Below are positions 8,078 to 16,922 of a stretch of DNA of 64,000 bases, piece after piece; position 1 is the stretch's first letter; each line of letters starts with the position of its first letter. The DNA is from Rikenellaceae bacterium. Lineage in GTDB: Bacteria; Bacteroidota; Bacteroidia; Bacteroidales; Rikenellaceae. Both the position numbers and the translations under genes were made by a program. Under the pieces are notes generated by a model that had not been told where the DNA came from, did no database searches, and was given only the letters and a program-made list of their open reading frames with translations. The stretch lies in the NCBI GenBank assembly GCA_015059735.1, contig SUZX01000005.1, positions 1 to 64,000 on the forward strand, read 5' to 3'.

Positions 8078-9563
8078 GATAGGTCATTTCGTCTTGGATC
8101 TTCTTGGCTATATCGTGCGATAAACTTTCCGACTCCTGATCCGACAACTTGTCGGCTCCAACGATCACACGCAACTCGCGGCCGGCTTGAATAGCATAGG
8201 TCTTCACAACTCCCGGGTAGGAGAGAGCGATGTCTTCCATCTCTTTTAGTCGCTTGATATAGCTTTCGACAACCTCGCGGCGTGCTCCCGGACGTGCTCC
8301 CGAAATGGCGTCACACACCTGAATAATCGGGGCAATAAGCGATGTCATCTCTACTTCGTCGTGGTGCGCACCGATGGCGTTGCAAACCTCGGGTTTCTCT
8401 TTATACTTTTCGGCGAGTTTCATGCCGATCATTGCGTGTGGTAATTCGGGTTCATCGTCGGGGACTTTGCCGATGTCGTGCAACAGTCCGGCTCGGCGTG
8501 CAACCTTTGGGTTGAGCCCCAACTCTGCGGCCATGATGCCGGCTAAGTTGGCTGTCTCGCGGGCGTGTTGCAGCAGGTTCTGTCCGTAAGACGAGCGGTA
8601 TTTCATCTTGCCGATCATGCGGATCAATTCGGGGTGCAGTCCGTGAATTCCCAAGTCGATCGTGGTGCGCTTGCCGACCTCGACAATCTCCTCCTCGATC
8701 TGTTTTTGCACTTTGGCTACCACCTCCTCAATACGGGCAGGGTGGATGCGGCCGTCGGTTACCAATTGGTGAAGAGCCAAGCGGGCGATCTCGCGACGTA
8801 CGGGGTCAAAACCCGAGAGAATAATTGCTTCGGGCGTGTCGTCCACGATGATCTCGATACCTGTGGCTGCTTCCAATGCGCGGATATTACGTCCCTCACG
8901 GCCGATGATGCGACCCTTAACTTCGTCGCTCTCGATGTTGAATACTGTTACGGCATTTTCAATGGCTGTCTCGGTAGCAACACGCTGGATCGATGCCACG
9001 ATGATTCGTTTGGCCTCTTTGGTGGCGGTCATCTTTGCCTCTTCGATCGTCTCGTTGATGTAGGCCGCAGCTTCGGTTTTGGCTTCGGCTTTCATGTTCT
9101 CGATCAGTGTGTTTTTAGCCTCTTCCGAGCTCATGCCCGAAATCTGTTCTAAACGCACGTTCTGCTCACGACGGATTTGATCAACCTCCTCTTTTTTGTG
9201 TTCGAGAATTTGTAATTGGTTGTTCATCTGCTCTTTGAGTCGATCGTTCTCGCGGAGTTTGTTTTCTAATTCGTTCTGTTTGTTTTGTAGGTTGTTTTCG
9301 ATTTGCTTGGCGCGATTTTCGCTTTGTGCGAGTTTTTGATTACGCTCGTTTACCTGCTTGTCATGCTCGCTTTTGAGCTGCATGAACTTTTCTTTGGCTT
9401 GTAAGATTTTCTCTTTTTTGATCATTTCTCCTTCTGCCTCGGCCTCTTTGAGAGCGGCTTCACGACGTTTGCGGATTGAGGTCTTTGCCACGAGGTTGGT
9501 CACCACTGCATAGACTGCTACGGCCGCAACTGCCGAAATCATGGCGATTAAAATAGTATCCAT
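8019..9563 (-). CDS. rny: Ribonuclease Y
   Basis: The 514-residue product has the full RNase Y layout: one N-terminal membrane helix ([20 protein letters not shown]), a long charged coiled coil to about residue 190, a KH domain around 205-270 ([15 protein letters not shown]) and an HD phosphohydrolase domain whose His-Asp pair is in LLHDIGK. It is a membrane-anchored endoribonuclease that initiates mRNA decay. It follows a putative 6S RNA and zapA on the same strand, an order also common in relatives. The 5' region carries an 8-T/8-G homopolymer (9621-9636). Its last 82 bases are duplicated downstream. Confidence 0.97.
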   Translation of the reverse strand: MDTILIAMISAVAAVAVYAVVTNLVAKTSIRKRREAALKEAEAEGEMIKKEKILQAKEKFMQLKSEHDKQVNERNQKLAQSENRAKQIENNLQNKQNELENKLRENDRLKEQMNNQLQILEHKKEEVDQIRREQNVRLEQISGMSSEEAKNTLIENMKAEAKTEAAAYINETIEEAKMTATKEAKRIIVASIQRVATETAIENAVTVFNIESDEVKGRIIGREGRNIRALEAATGIEIIVDDTPEAIILSGFDPVRREIARLALHQLVTDGRIHPARIEEVVAKVQKQIEEEIVEVGKRTTIDLGIHGLHPELIRMIGKMKYRSSYGQNLLQHARETANLAGIMAAELGLNPKVARRAGLLHDIGKVPDDEPELPHAMIGMKLAEKYKEKPEVCNAIGAHHDEVEMTSLIAPIIQVCDAISGARPGARREVVESYIKRLKEMEDIALSYPGVVKTYAIQAGRELRVIVGADKLSDQESESLSHDIAKKIQDEMTYPGQVKITVIRETRAVSYAK

Positions 9564-9664
9564 AGTCTAAATTTCCAGTTAATGTAGTTAATATATATAA
9601 ATAAGTGTCTTTTTGTCTCGTTTTTTTTGGGGGGGGCTTGTGTGCTTCTATCCCCGAATGTCAA

Positions 9665-9867
9665 TAAAAAACCGCATAGGATTCCTTAGTCTTGTTTGAC
9701 GAATCTGCAAGATAAGTCATGTGTGGGGGCTCTGAAAATCGCAATCTTCCAACGGCACGTCAAACGTGCACCCCATGCAGGGTTAAGGCCTGATTTTGAA
9801 AATACCGAGAGTTGCCCCGATATAAAAAGTGTTCAGTTTCGCAAAGCTATTAAGGAATCTATGCGGG
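9665..9867 (-). ncRNA. ssrS: 6S-like RNA candidate
   Basis: The 407-base gap between zapA and rny holds a rod-shaped RNA of about 200 bases. On the minus strand the 5' arm CCGCATAGATTCCTTA pairs with the 3' arm TAAGGAATCCTATGCGG. Inside are a largely unpaired centre, a stem GGGG..ACTCT with AGAGCCCC, a stem GATTTT/AAAATC in matching order, and an apical hairpin GCACGTTTGACGTGC. The closing stem runs straight into TTTTTT, a terminator-like end, which fixes the strand. Closing stem, central bubble and terminal stem are the layout of 6S RNA, and zapA is its classic neighbour in proteobacteria. Strand and shape are seen; the identity is inferred. The remaining flanks of the gap show nothing else. 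Confidence 0.6.
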
Positions 9868-9970
9868 TAGATTTCTTTTGTATGTTAAAGAACCTCTGTA
9901 TGAACGTTTTGCAACTATACAATATTGCTTAGTTTCTCATCTCTCGTTCTTCTCCTAATCGCTTGGGTAA

Positions 9971-10267
9971 TCATCCGAGCGTGTTGAGATAGCTGTCTAA
10001 CTCAGCATCTAACTCGGTGAGTTTTTTCAAATCATCGCTTCCTACTTCACGGCTTTGTCGCAGAGCAACATTGGCAATAGCAAATTGGAGAGCCGTTACG
10101 GAGAGATAGTCCTGATCGGTCCAATTTTTTCGCGGATTCTGTTTGATCTGTGCGAAGAAATTGTTTAATTCGCGTTCGGCCAACCGGTAAATCTCCTCCT
10201 TTTCGCTCTCGATGTCGAGCGAAAAGCTTTTTCCAGCTATTTTAAGTGTTATTGCCTGTTTGGCCAT
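9971..10267 (-). CDS. zapA: Cell division protein ZapA
   Basis: The 98-residue protein fits ZapA: an N-terminal beta-strand head (ITLKIAGKSFSLDIESEKE) and a C-terminal helix for coiled-coil dimerisation. It crosslinks FtsZ filaments in the cytoplasm at the division site. It begins six bases after a small coiled-coil gene that is probably its functional partner, and the 6S-like RNA follows. Confidence 0.85.
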   Translation of the reverse strand: MAKQAITLKIAGKSFSLDIESEKEEIYRLAERELNNFFAQIKQNPRKNWTDQDYLSVTALQFAIANVALRQSREVGSDDLKKLTELDAELDSYLNTLG

Positions 10268-10273
10268 AGTTTA

Positions 10274-10606
10274 TTACTCGTTTTTACTCTCTTCCTGAAC
10301 TGTTTCCAATCCTTGCACAGGCCCGCCTAATAGGGCGATACATTTGTCAACCTCCCGCATAAGACGGTTGACACGTGCACGTGCTTTTTCTCTGTTTTGT
10401 CCGCCACCGGCAAGTCCCTCTGCTAACTGCATACGGGAAAGTTCTGCCTCTTGTTGCTTGATACGCTCCTGCAAAGAGCGGTTTTCGGCCTGTAAGCCGT
10501 CGCGTTGTTGGGTCAACTCTGCACAAATCCCGACCAATCGACGGTGATCGGAGATGAGTTGTCGCAAATGCGTTTCCAAGTTGACTATTACGCTTTTATC
10601 GGCCAT
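10274..10606 (-). CDS. Small coiled-coil protein, probable ZapA partner
   Basis: The 110-residue product is mostly a heptad-rich helix (residues 10-75, QRDGLQAENRSLQERIKQQE), with a Gly-rich break (AEGLAGGGQN) and a second helix (VNRLMREVDKCIALL). No signal peptide or catalytic motif. Bacteroidetes commonly place such a protein directly before zapA, and it may act like ZapB. The name is not certain. A strong promoter lies 30 bases upstream. Confidence 0.6.
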   Translation of the reverse strand: MADKSVIVNLETHLRQLISDHRRLVGICAELTQQRDGLQAENRSLQERIKQQEAELSRMQLAEGLAGGGQNREKARARVNRLMREVDKCIALLGGPVQGLETVQEESKNE

Positions 10607-10634
10607 AATTCACGGATAAGTCCGGTTTTCCGTT

Positions 10635-10665
10635 CAAAGTTACGAAAAAATGCGGAAAATAACAA
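10635..10665 (-). promoter_or_regulatory. Promoter of the coiled-coil/zapA unit
   Basis: Minus strand TTG, 20 bases, TAACTTTG. It sits 29 bases before the ATG at 10606. Confidence 0.7.
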
Positions 10666-10690
10666 ATATTTTTCTGCGGTGTGTACGCAA

Positions 10691-12001
10691 TTATTGTTGG
10701 GGTGTGCGCTTTTTTATTGCGCCATAGAGATCATAATCGGTTGCCGACTCAATCTGTACATCGTAGAATCGGCCTCGGAACAATCGCTGTTCGGTGGCAG
10801 GAATCAGGATCTCCTGATCAACCTCCGGAGAGTCGTACTGCGATCGCCCGACGTAGAAATCACCTTGTCGAGAGTCGATGATTACCCGTTCGGTGCTGCC
10901 TACGCGGCGTTGGTTATTTTCGGCAGCAATGCGGTTTTGCAGAGCCATAACTCGCTCAACACGTTGTTGTTTGATCGTTTCGGGAATGTTGTCAGATAGT
11001 TTCTCAGCCGAATAGGTGCCTTCCTCCTCAGAATAGGCAAAGACTCCGAGACGCTCGAAACGCACCTCGCGGACAAAATCCAGCAATTCTTCAAAATCGC
11101 GCTCGGTTTCGTCGGGATAACCCACCAGTAGCGTGGTGCGCAGAGCCAAATCGGGAATAGCTGTCCGCAAACGACGAATTAGTGTATAGGCTTCTGCCTT
11201 GTTGTGGCGGCGGCGCATTGAGGAGAGTTGTGCATCGGAGATGTGTTGAAACGGAATATCTAGATACTTACAGATCTTCGGTTCGGAGGCCATTACTTCG
11301 ATTACATCGTCGGGGAAACCGGCAGGATAGGCATAGTGCAACCGAATCCATTCGATTCCTTCGATACGGCAAAGCCGATGCAACAACTCGGCAAGCATGC
11401 GTTTGCCATAGAGGTCTATGCCGTAATAGGTGGTGTCTTGCGCAATAACGATCAGCTCCCGAACACCTGTTGCTGCAAGATTTTGAGCCTCGGTTTCAAG
11501 TTCTTCCATCGGTATCGAGCGGTGCTCACCTCGGATGAGCGGAATGGCGCAATAACCGCATTTCCAATTACATCCCTCCGAAATTTTCAAGTAGGCATAG
11601 TGACGCGGGGTTGTCAAATGGCGAATGGTGTTCAAGGTCTCATCTTCGGCAGCCCCCAAAGCTCGAATGATGCCGTCCCAAGTACGTGCTCCAAAAAAGT
11701 CGTCCACTTCGGGTATCTCGTGGCGGAGTTCGTCGGCATAACGCTCCGAGAGGCAGCCGATAACGAAGAGTTTCTCGATCTTTCCTGCCTGCTTTGCTGC
11801 GGCAGCTCGTAAAATCATTTCGATCGACTCCTGTTTGGCATCGCCAATAAATCCGCAGGTGTTGATTACCACAATCTTGGCATCAGTGCGGTCGCTGTCG
11901 AAAACTACTTGGTAATCTGCGGCTGCAAGCCGAGCCATCAAGTGCTCCGAGTCAACGGTATTTTTCGAACACCCGAGGGTGATGACGTTAATTTTTTTCA
12001 T
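10691..12001 (-). CDS. rimO: Ribosomal protein S12 methylthiotransferase RimO
   Basis: A radical-SAM enzyme that puts a methylthio group on an Asp of ribosomal protein S12. The N-terminal UPF0004 domain starts MKKINVITLGCSKNTVDSEH with cluster Cys; the radical SAM motif is EGCNWKCGYCAIP near residue 150; a TRAM domain closes the protein (about 370-436). I use ATG 12001 (436 residues), because the longer frame begins inside ftsY with no family similarity. The start overlaps the end of ftsY by 14 bases, so the two are translationally linked. S12-type substrate is inferred from the TLGCSKN form typical of RimO rather than MiaB. Confidence 0.93.
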   Translation of the reverse strand: MKKINVITLGCSKNTVDSEHLMARLAAADYQVVFDSDRTDAKIVVINTCGFIGDAKQESIEMILRAAAAKQAGKIEKLFVIGCLSERYADELRHEIPEVDDFFGARTWDGIIRALGAAEDETLNTIRHLTTPRHYAYLKISEGCNWKCGYCAIPLIRGEHRSIPMEELETEAQNLAATGVRELIVIAQDTTYYGIDLYGKRMLAELLHRLCRIEGIEWIRLHYAYPAGFPDDVIEVMASEPKICKYLDIPFQHISDAQLSSMRRRHNKAEAYTLIRRLRTAIPDLALRTTLLVGYPDETERDFEELLDFVREVRFERLGVFAYSEEEGTYSAEKLSDNIPETIKQQRVERVMALQNRIAAENNQRRVGSTERVIIDSRQGDFYVGRSQYDSPEVDQEILIPATEQRLFRGRFYDVQIESATDYDLYGAIKKRTPQQ

Positions 12002-12995
12002 TACCGAACAAAGCATTAACAAACTCCTTACGGTCGAAGATGCGCAGTTGGTCGATTCCTTCACCGATGCCGATATATCGTACCGGAATACGGAATTGGT
12101 CGCTGATACCGATCACCACGCCGCCTTTGGCAGTTCCATCGAGTTTGGTGATGGTCAGCGAAGTAACCTGTGTGGCTTGGGTGAATTGACGGGCTTGCTC
12201 GAAGGCGTTTTGTCCCGTAGAGCCATCGAGGACAAGCATCACCTCGTGTGGAGCATCGGGGATCACTTTGCTCATGACATTGCGGATCTTCGTAAGTTCG
12301 TTCATCAGGCCGACTTTGTTGTGCAGACGGCCGGCTGTGTCGATCAAAACTACATCGGCTCCATTGGCTTTGGCCGATTGCAACGTGTCGTAAGCTACCG
12401 AAGCCGGATCGGACCCCATCTCTTGCCGGATCATTGTGGCTCCGGCGCGGTCGGCCCATACTTTGAGTTGATCAATGGCGGCGGCGCGGAACGTATCGGC
12501 AGCACCGATCCATACCTTTTTGCCGGCTTTGGTAAGTTGTGCAGCTAATTTGCCAATGGTGGTTGTTTTTCCGGCACCGTTGACACCTACAACCATCACG
12601 ACATAGGGTTCGCCTTCGCGGGCGTCTAATCCGAAATTGCCCTCGGTAGCATGTGCTTGCTCCATGAGGTCGGCGATCTCTTCGCGCAAGATATGTTGCA
12701 ACTCTGCTGCGTTCATATACTTGTCGCGAGCCACACGCTCCTCGATGTGTTGAATGATCTTCACTGTCGTCTCGACACCGACATCGGAGGTGATGAGTAC
12801 CTCTTCCAAGTCGTCCAAAACCTCGGTGTCAACAGTCGAACGACCGGCAATAGCACGTGCTAATTTGGAAAAGAGTCCCGTTTTGGTCTTTTCCAAGCCG
12901 GCATTCAATTCTTCTTGGGCTGTCTCCTCCCGACGAATTTCCTCTTCGGTGTGGGGAACCTCTTTTTTCTTCTTGAAAATATCGAAAAATGCCAT
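11988..12995 (-). CDS. ftsY: Signal recognition particle receptor FtsY
   Basis: The 335-residue GTPase has an N domain (about 25-110), then the G domain with GVNGAGKTTTIGKLA (P-loop), DTFRAAA, DTAGR and TKLDG. The acidic A domain is short, as usual outside enterobacteria. It docks ribosome-nascent chain-SRP complexes at the inner membrane. First gene of the ftsY-rimO unit, with a TAnnTTTG box on the minus strand at 13024-13031. Confidence 0.96.
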   Translation of the reverse strand: MAFFDIFKKKKEVPHTEEEIRREETAQEELNAGLEKTKTGLFSKLARAIAGRSTVDTEVLDDLEEVLITSDVGVETTVKIIQHIEERVARDKYMNAAELQHILREEIADLMEQAHATEGNFGLDAREGEPYVVMVVGVNGAGKTTTIGKLAAQLTKAGKKVWIGAADTFRAAAIDQLKVWADRAGATMIRQEMGSDPASVAYDTLQSAKANGADVVLIDTAGRLHNKVGLMNELTKIRNVMSKVIPDAPHEVMLVLDGSTGQNAFEQARQFTQATQVTSLTITKLDGTAKGGVVIGISDQFRIPVRYIGIGEGIDQLRIFDRKEFVNALFGNEKN

Positions 12996-13023
12996 ACCCT
13001 TACTTTATTTTGTATATGTGCGA

Positions 13024-13063
13024 CAAAGATAGCAAGAAAGTTTGAAAAAAAACGTTATATTTG
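13024..13063. promoter_or_regulatory. Divergent promoter boxes for ftsY and the gene at 13083
   Basis: Minus strand TATCTTTG at 13024-13031 points to ftsY; plus strand TATATTTG at 13056-13063 points to the gene at 13083. Neither has a clear TTG at the right distance, so they are -7 boxes only. Confidence 0.5.
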
Positions 13064-13082
13064 CGCTATACAATATCTGTTT

Positions 13083-14021
13083 ATGATGAAAAAATTCTTC
13101 TTTGCACTCTCGCTGTTGTTTCTGTGCAATACCTTGTCGGGTGTGGCGCAGGACTTGATTGTTAAAATCGATGCTACCCAAATCAAGGCCAAAGTGATGG
13201 AGATTACTTCCGATGCCGTACGCTATAAGCGATTTTCGAATCCTGACGGCCCTACTTATGTGTTGTCTGTCGCTGAGATTGATTATATCCGCTATGTCAA
13301 CGGAGAGGTTGATCGATTCAAAAAAAGTGTTTCAACCCAACCGCAGACTCCGGCAGCCGAGGCACAACCTGCTCCTATTACACAACCTGCTCCTACAAAG
13401 CAACCTGCCGCTTCGGCAGAACAGAAGCCAACCGCAATCCCTTCAACACCGGCTGCTGGCGAATATGTTTTACGCCGTTATAAAGTCGGGGAGTACTATT
13501 CGCGTGATGGTGTCGAAGGAATTATCTGCTCGGTTACGGAGGATGGACTTCATGGAACTATTGTTTCGTTAGATGAAATTTATCTTATGTGGAGCGGATT
13601 CCGTAAACCGAATTTGCAGGTTGTAGGAGCAAATGACAGCACAGATGGTCGGGTTAATATGGAGATTGTAGCGGCCTATATTGCGGCCAATAATCTTAAA
13701 TGGGAGGATTTCCCGGCTTTCAAATGGTGCCGCGATAAGGGCGATGGATGGTATCTTCCTGCGATCGATGAGGTACTAACATTTGGAAACAACTATAACG
13801 GAGGCACGCGAGCACGCGTTGATCGCCAAATGCGCAATAAATTTAATGAAACCGCCAAAGCACATGGTGGTCAGCGTATGAGCCGCATGGTTTATTATTT
13901 TTCCTCTACCGAAAAAGATGAGAAGAGTGCTTATACCAGTTACTTGGAGATTGAACCTCCTTTTGTGGTCGAGATCCCTAAATATAACAAGTTTTTGGTA
14001 CGTGCAATGCGCCGGTTTTAA
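13083..14021 (+). CDS. Exported protein with C-terminal DUF1566-like domain
   Basis: ATG 13083 (or 13086) opens a signal peptide (MKKFFFALSLLFLCNTLSGVAQ); the longer frame to 12915 lies over ftsY and is ignored. After it comes a short beta domain (DLIVKIDATQIKAKVMEI, about 22-75), a Pro/Gln/Ala-rich linker of about 40 residues, and a C-terminal domain (about 125-312) with KWCRDKGDGWYLPAIDEV and FSSTEKDE, the style of DUF1566/FISUMP domains in Bacteroidales surface proteins. Function unknown; probably periplasmic or surface exposed. Monocistronic, with a terminator about 180 bases downstream. Confidence 0.7.
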   Translation: MMKKFFFALSLLFLCNTLSGVAQDLIVKIDATQIKAKVMEITSDAVRYKRFSNPDGPTYVLSVAEIDYIRYVNGEVDRFKKSVSTQPQTPAAEAQPAPITQPAPTKQPAASAEQKPTAIPSTPAAGEYVLRRYKVGEYYSRDGVEGIICSVTEDGLHGTIVSLDEIYLMWSGFRKPNLQVVGANDSTDGRVNMEIVAAYIAANNLKWEDFPAFKWCRDKGDGWYLPAIDEVLTFGNNYNGGTRARVDRQMRNKFNETAKAHGGQRMSRMVYYFSSTEKDEKSAYTSYLEIEPPFVVEIPKYNKFLVRAMRRF

Positions 14022-14198
14022 GCAGATATGTTGTGGTGGTGAAAATAACCGAGTTTAGTCATGACCAAAGAAACCGTCTAACAAGGTGATTTCTGCATTA
14101 CGCTTACCCTCGAAGAGTTTACATAGGCCGAGTATGTTACGCTTTCTCGGGATTCGCAAGTTTTGAAATTCCTCTTGTTATACCGACTTCTAAAAAAT

Positions 14199-14229
14199 GG
14201 GGCTGTTCAACAAATTGTTGGACAGCCTC
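14199..14229. terminator. Bidirectional terminator
   Basis: GGGGCTGTTCAACA pairs with TGTTGGACAGCCTC over a very small loop; A-run before and T-rich sequence after. It lies between two convergent genes (exported protein and thiL). Confidence 0.7.
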
Positions 14230-14254
14230 TTTGATGTGAAGGGGGAGTGCGATC

Positions 14255-15289
14255 CTATTGCTCGGAAAATCCTTGCGCTTTCAATGCGATTTCCGAACCG
14301 TCGGGAGTAATCAGATAGCATCCTGTTGAGGCCGGAGTGATGTGTCCGATGATATCAACCAACCCCAATCGCATGATTTGCTCTTGCATGGCAAGCGGAA
14401 CGGTGAATAATAATTCGTAATCTTCGCCGCCGTTAAGAGCGGCAATTACCGGATCGGCGTGCATCTCTTCGGCAAGAGTGGAGGTTTGGCGGGCAATCGG
14501 TATGCGTTCGAGGTAGATGCGGGCTCCGCATTTCGACGATCGGCATAATTGCATGAGGTCGCTAGCCAAACCATCAGAGAGGTCGATCATGGCCGTCGGC
14601 TCTATTTTCTCTTTTGCCAATGCTTCGATGATGTCGGTGCGTGGACGCGGTTTGAGGTATTTTTCGAGTAGGTATTCGTATCCGCTGAATTGTGGTTCGG
14701 GGTTTGTTACGCCCTCCAAAACGCGCCGTTCACGCTCTAATAGACGTAGTCCCATATAAGCAGCTCCAAGATTGCCCGTAATGCATATCAAGTCGTGTTG
14801 TCTTGCTCCTTTTCGATAGACAATCTGTTTTTTCGTTGCCGTTCCTAGTGCCGTTACTGAGATTACCAATCCTGTCATTGAGGCGCGGGTGTCTCCCCCT
14901 ACAAGGTCGATCTGCTGTTCGTGGCAGGCAAAGCGTATTCCTTCGTAGAGTTCGTCGAGTGCTTCGACTGAAATTTTTGCCGATATGCCGAGCGAAACGG
15001 TGATCTGTGTTGGCCGGCCATTCATGGCCAAAATGTCGCTTATGGCAGCTGTTACTACTTTATAACCCAAATGTTTGAGTGGAAAATAGGTCAAGTCGAA
15101 ATCCACACCTTCGAAAAATGTATCGGTGGTGCAAAGCATGGCTTCGCCTCGGTGGGGAGCAACTACTGCGGCATCATCTCCGACTCCTTGTAATGTGGAT
15201 GAATTGTGGGTTTCGAATCCGGTCGTCAGCCGGTCAATTAGTCCGAATTCGCCGAGAGAGGCGATTTCAGTGGGTTTTTTCGGTTCCAT
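14255..15289 (-). CDS. thiL: Thiamine-monophosphate kinase
   Basis: ThiL phosphorylates thiamine monophosphate to the active diphosphate. The 344-residue product has the PurM-like fold: GVGDDAAVV near residue 36 for metal/ATP, VVTAAISDILAMNGRP, LVGGDTRAS, ITGNLGAAYMGL and the late LNGGEDYELLFTV motif. Divergent from adk and probably monocistronic; a TAACTTTG box on the minus strand (15306-15313) lies 17 bases upstream of the ATG. Confidence 0.95.
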   Translation of the reverse strand: MEPKKPTEIASLGEFGLIDRLTTGFETHNSSTLQGVGDDAAVVAPHRGEAMLCTTDTFFEGVDFDLTYFPLKHLGYKVVTAAISDILAMNGRPTQITVSLGISAKISVEALDELYEGIRFACHEQQIDLVGGDTRASMTGLVISVTALGTATKKQIVYRKGARQHDLICITGNLGAAYMGLRLLERERRVLEGVTNPEPQFSGYEYLLEKYLKPRPRTDIIEALAKEKIEPTAMIDLSDGLASDLMQLCRSSKCGARIYLERIPIARQTSTLAEEMHADPVIAALNGGEDYELLFTVPLAMQEQIMRLGLVDIIGHITPASTGCYLITPDGSEIALKAQGFSEQ

Positions 15290-15305
15290 AAGGCATATTT
15301 TCGCA

Positions 15306-15353
15306 CAAAGTTAATAAAAATTTGTAAAATCCCCTAAAAATACATTACTTTTG
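15306..15353. promoter_or_regulatory. Divergent thiL/adk promoter region
   Basis: Plus strand: TTTG 15321-15324, 21 bases, TACTTTTG 15346-15353, a strong adk promoter. Minus strand: TAACTTTG at 15306-15313 for thiL, without a clear TTG. The adk box overlaps the longer possible adk start at 15351 and excludes it. Confidence 0.7.
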
Positions 15354-15383
15354 CCCATTCTAATCTTAAAACGAGCTGAATAT

Positions 15384-15959
15384 ATGATTAACATTGTCTT
15401 ATTTGGTGCTCCCGGGTGCGGTAAAGGTACGCAGGCTCAACGATTGAAGGAGCATTATGGCATTGAGCATGTCTCTACGGGAGAGGTTATTCGCGATGAA
15501 ATTCATCGTGGAACGGAGTTGGGGCGTAGTATGGAGAGCTATATTGCGCAAGGGAAATTGGCTCCGGATGAGATTGTGATCGGCATGATTGCCAATTATG
15601 TAGCCGCGCATAAAGAGGCCAAGGGGTGTATCTTCGATGGTTTCCCTCGTACTACGGTGCAAGCCGAGGCTTTTGATAAAATTCTTGCCGAAAACGGCTT
15701 GCAAGTCGATATGATGATCGATATTCAAGTTCCCGAGGAGGAGTTGGTTAAGCGTATTTTGTTGCGTGGTAAGGATTCGGGGCGTGCTGATGACGCCTCA
15801 GAGGAGGTGATTCGTGCCCGTTTGAATGTCTATCACAAACAAACTGCCATTGTATCGGAATATTATACAGCGCAGGACAAATACGCTTCGGTCGATGGTT
15901 TGGGAACTATGGATGAAGTGTTTGAGCGTATCGCTACGGTTGTCGATGCGTTGAAATAG
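15384..15959 (+). CDS. adk: Adenylate kinase
   Basis: The enzyme converts AMP and ATP to two ADP. ATG 15384 gives 191 residues starting MINIVLFGAPGCGKGTQ, where the P-loop must sit a few residues from the N-terminus. AMP-binding GFPRT is at about residue 85; the lid region (LLRGKDSGRADDASEE) is the short type without zinc Cys. A full promoter lies just upstream and an intrinsic terminator follows. Single-gene unit. Confidence 0.97.
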   Translation: MINIVLFGAPGCGKGTQAQRLKEHYGIEHVSTGEVIRDEIHRGTELGRSMESYIAQGKLAPDEIVIGMIANYVAAHKEAKGCIFDGFPRTTVQAEAFDKILAENGLQVDMMIDIQVPEEELVKRILLRGKDSGRADDASEEVIRARLNVYHKQTAIVSEYYTAQDKYASVDGLGTMDEVFERIATVVDALK

Positions 15960-15994
15960 GTTTTATGCCACGATTGGGATAAATCGTGGGGTTG

Positions 15995-16037
15995 AAACGA
16001 GAGAAACGTTCGTTATGAGCGATTCTCTCGTTTTTTG
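15995..16037 (+). terminator. adk terminator
   Basis: AAACGAGAGAA pairs with TTCTCTCGTTT, with a smaller CG-closed apex, followed by a T-run. About 40 bases after the adk stop. A smaller hairpin (CCACGAT with ATCGTGG) lies before it. Confidence 0.8.
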
Positions 16038-16063
16038 TTGGCAATTTATGTGATTTGCGCCAC

Positions 16064-16153
16064 GTGTAAAATGCCCGACTTTCCACCGCAGGTGGACTAA
16101 GTTCCTAGTCTGAGGCGAGGAATTTCAGGGTGGGTCAGCAATTGCAAACACGG
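16064..16153. repeat. Short palindromic intergenic repeat (family member B)
   Basis: Starts GTGTAAAATGCCCGACTTTC, holds the hairpin CCACCGCAGGTGG and later GAGGAATTTCAGGGTGG and GCAA. The start and the GGAATTT-GGG core match element C at 40210 and partly element A at 7936. It fills the gap between the adk terminator and the V-ATPase promoter. Confidence 0.55.
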
Positions 16154-16221
16154 CTTTGTTCCCTATTTTGGGTGGTGAGTTTTTTTTTGACCGATAATTT
16201 GGCAACAAAAGCCCTAAATTG

Positions 16222-16252
16222 TTGTTTAATCCGTTATTAATCCCTACATTTG
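16222..16252 (+). promoter_or_regulatory. V-type ATPase operon promoter
   Basis: TTG 16222-16224, 20 bases, TACATTTG 16245-16252. It lies 51 bases before the first gene and is the only consensus promoter I see ahead of the seven genes. Confidence 0.75.
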
Positions 16253-16302
16253 TGCCGCAAATTGAGATTTCGATAAATTAAAAAATTTAACCAAATAACA
16301 TT

Positions 16303-16917
16303 ATGGAAAACAAACTTCAAGAATTGACCCGCAAACTTTACGACGAAGGGCTGGAAAAAGGCCGTGCGGAGGCTGATAAGTTGGTCGCCGAGGCCAAACA
16401 GCAGGCGGAAAAGATCGTTGCCGAGGCCAAAGCCGAGGCTGCTGCCATCGTTAAGCAGGCCGAGGACAAGGCCGAGGATGTTGGCAAGAATACGATGACC
16501 GAAATCTCGCTTGCCGGCAAACAAGCCGTAGCAAAGATCAAATCGGAAATTGCTTCGATGATCATTGCAAAAAGTACTTCCGAAGGTGTTAAGCAGGCTG
16601 GAATGGATCCTGCTTTTGTAAAAGAGATGTTGCTTGCTGTGGCAAAAAATTGGAACGGCTCGGATTCGGGTAAGGTTGAGTTGCAGGCGTTGTTGCCGGA
16701 GGATACTCGCAAAGCTTTTGACGCAGCATTTGAGAGCAATGCACAAGAGTTGCTCGCTGCTGGTATCGAAGTCGGCTACTCGAAGTCGGTAAAAACCGGT
16801 TTCAAAGTGGGCGCCAAAGATGGCGGTTACTACATTTCGTTCTCCGATGCTGATGTTGAGGCATTGCTCGGCGAATACCTGCGTGAGAAAGTTTTCCAAT
16901 TGCTCTTTAAGGCTTAA
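16303..16917 (+). CDS. atpE: V-type ATP synthase subunit E
   Basis: The 204-residue protein begins with a long Ala/Lys/Glu helix (residues 5-65, EAKQQAEKIVAEAKAEAAA), the stalk helix of subunit E, and ends with a compact globular domain that caps the catalytic head. In V/A-type enzymes it forms the peripheral stator stalk, usually with subunit G, which is not encoded here. First gene of the operon, five bases before the next. Confidence 0.88.
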   Translation: MENKLQELTRKLYDEGLEKGRAEADKLVAEAKQQAEKIVAEAKAEAAAIVKQAEDKAEDVGKNTMTEISLAGKQAVAKIKSEIASMIIAKSTSEGVKQAGMDPAFVKEMLLAVAKNWNGSDSGKVELQALLPEDTRKAFDAAFESNAQELLAAGIEVGYSKSVKTGFKVGAKDGGYYISFSDADVEALLGEYLREKVFQLLFKA

Positions 16918-16922
16918 ACACG

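Noticed and set aside
12002..12064. Longer rimO start inside ftsY
   Set aside because: RimO proteins begin close to the LGCSKN motif; the extra 21 residues have no similarity to the family.
10901..15000. Many small frames opposite rimO, ftsY and thiL
   Set aside because: All are shadows of conserved genes, with no motif of their own.
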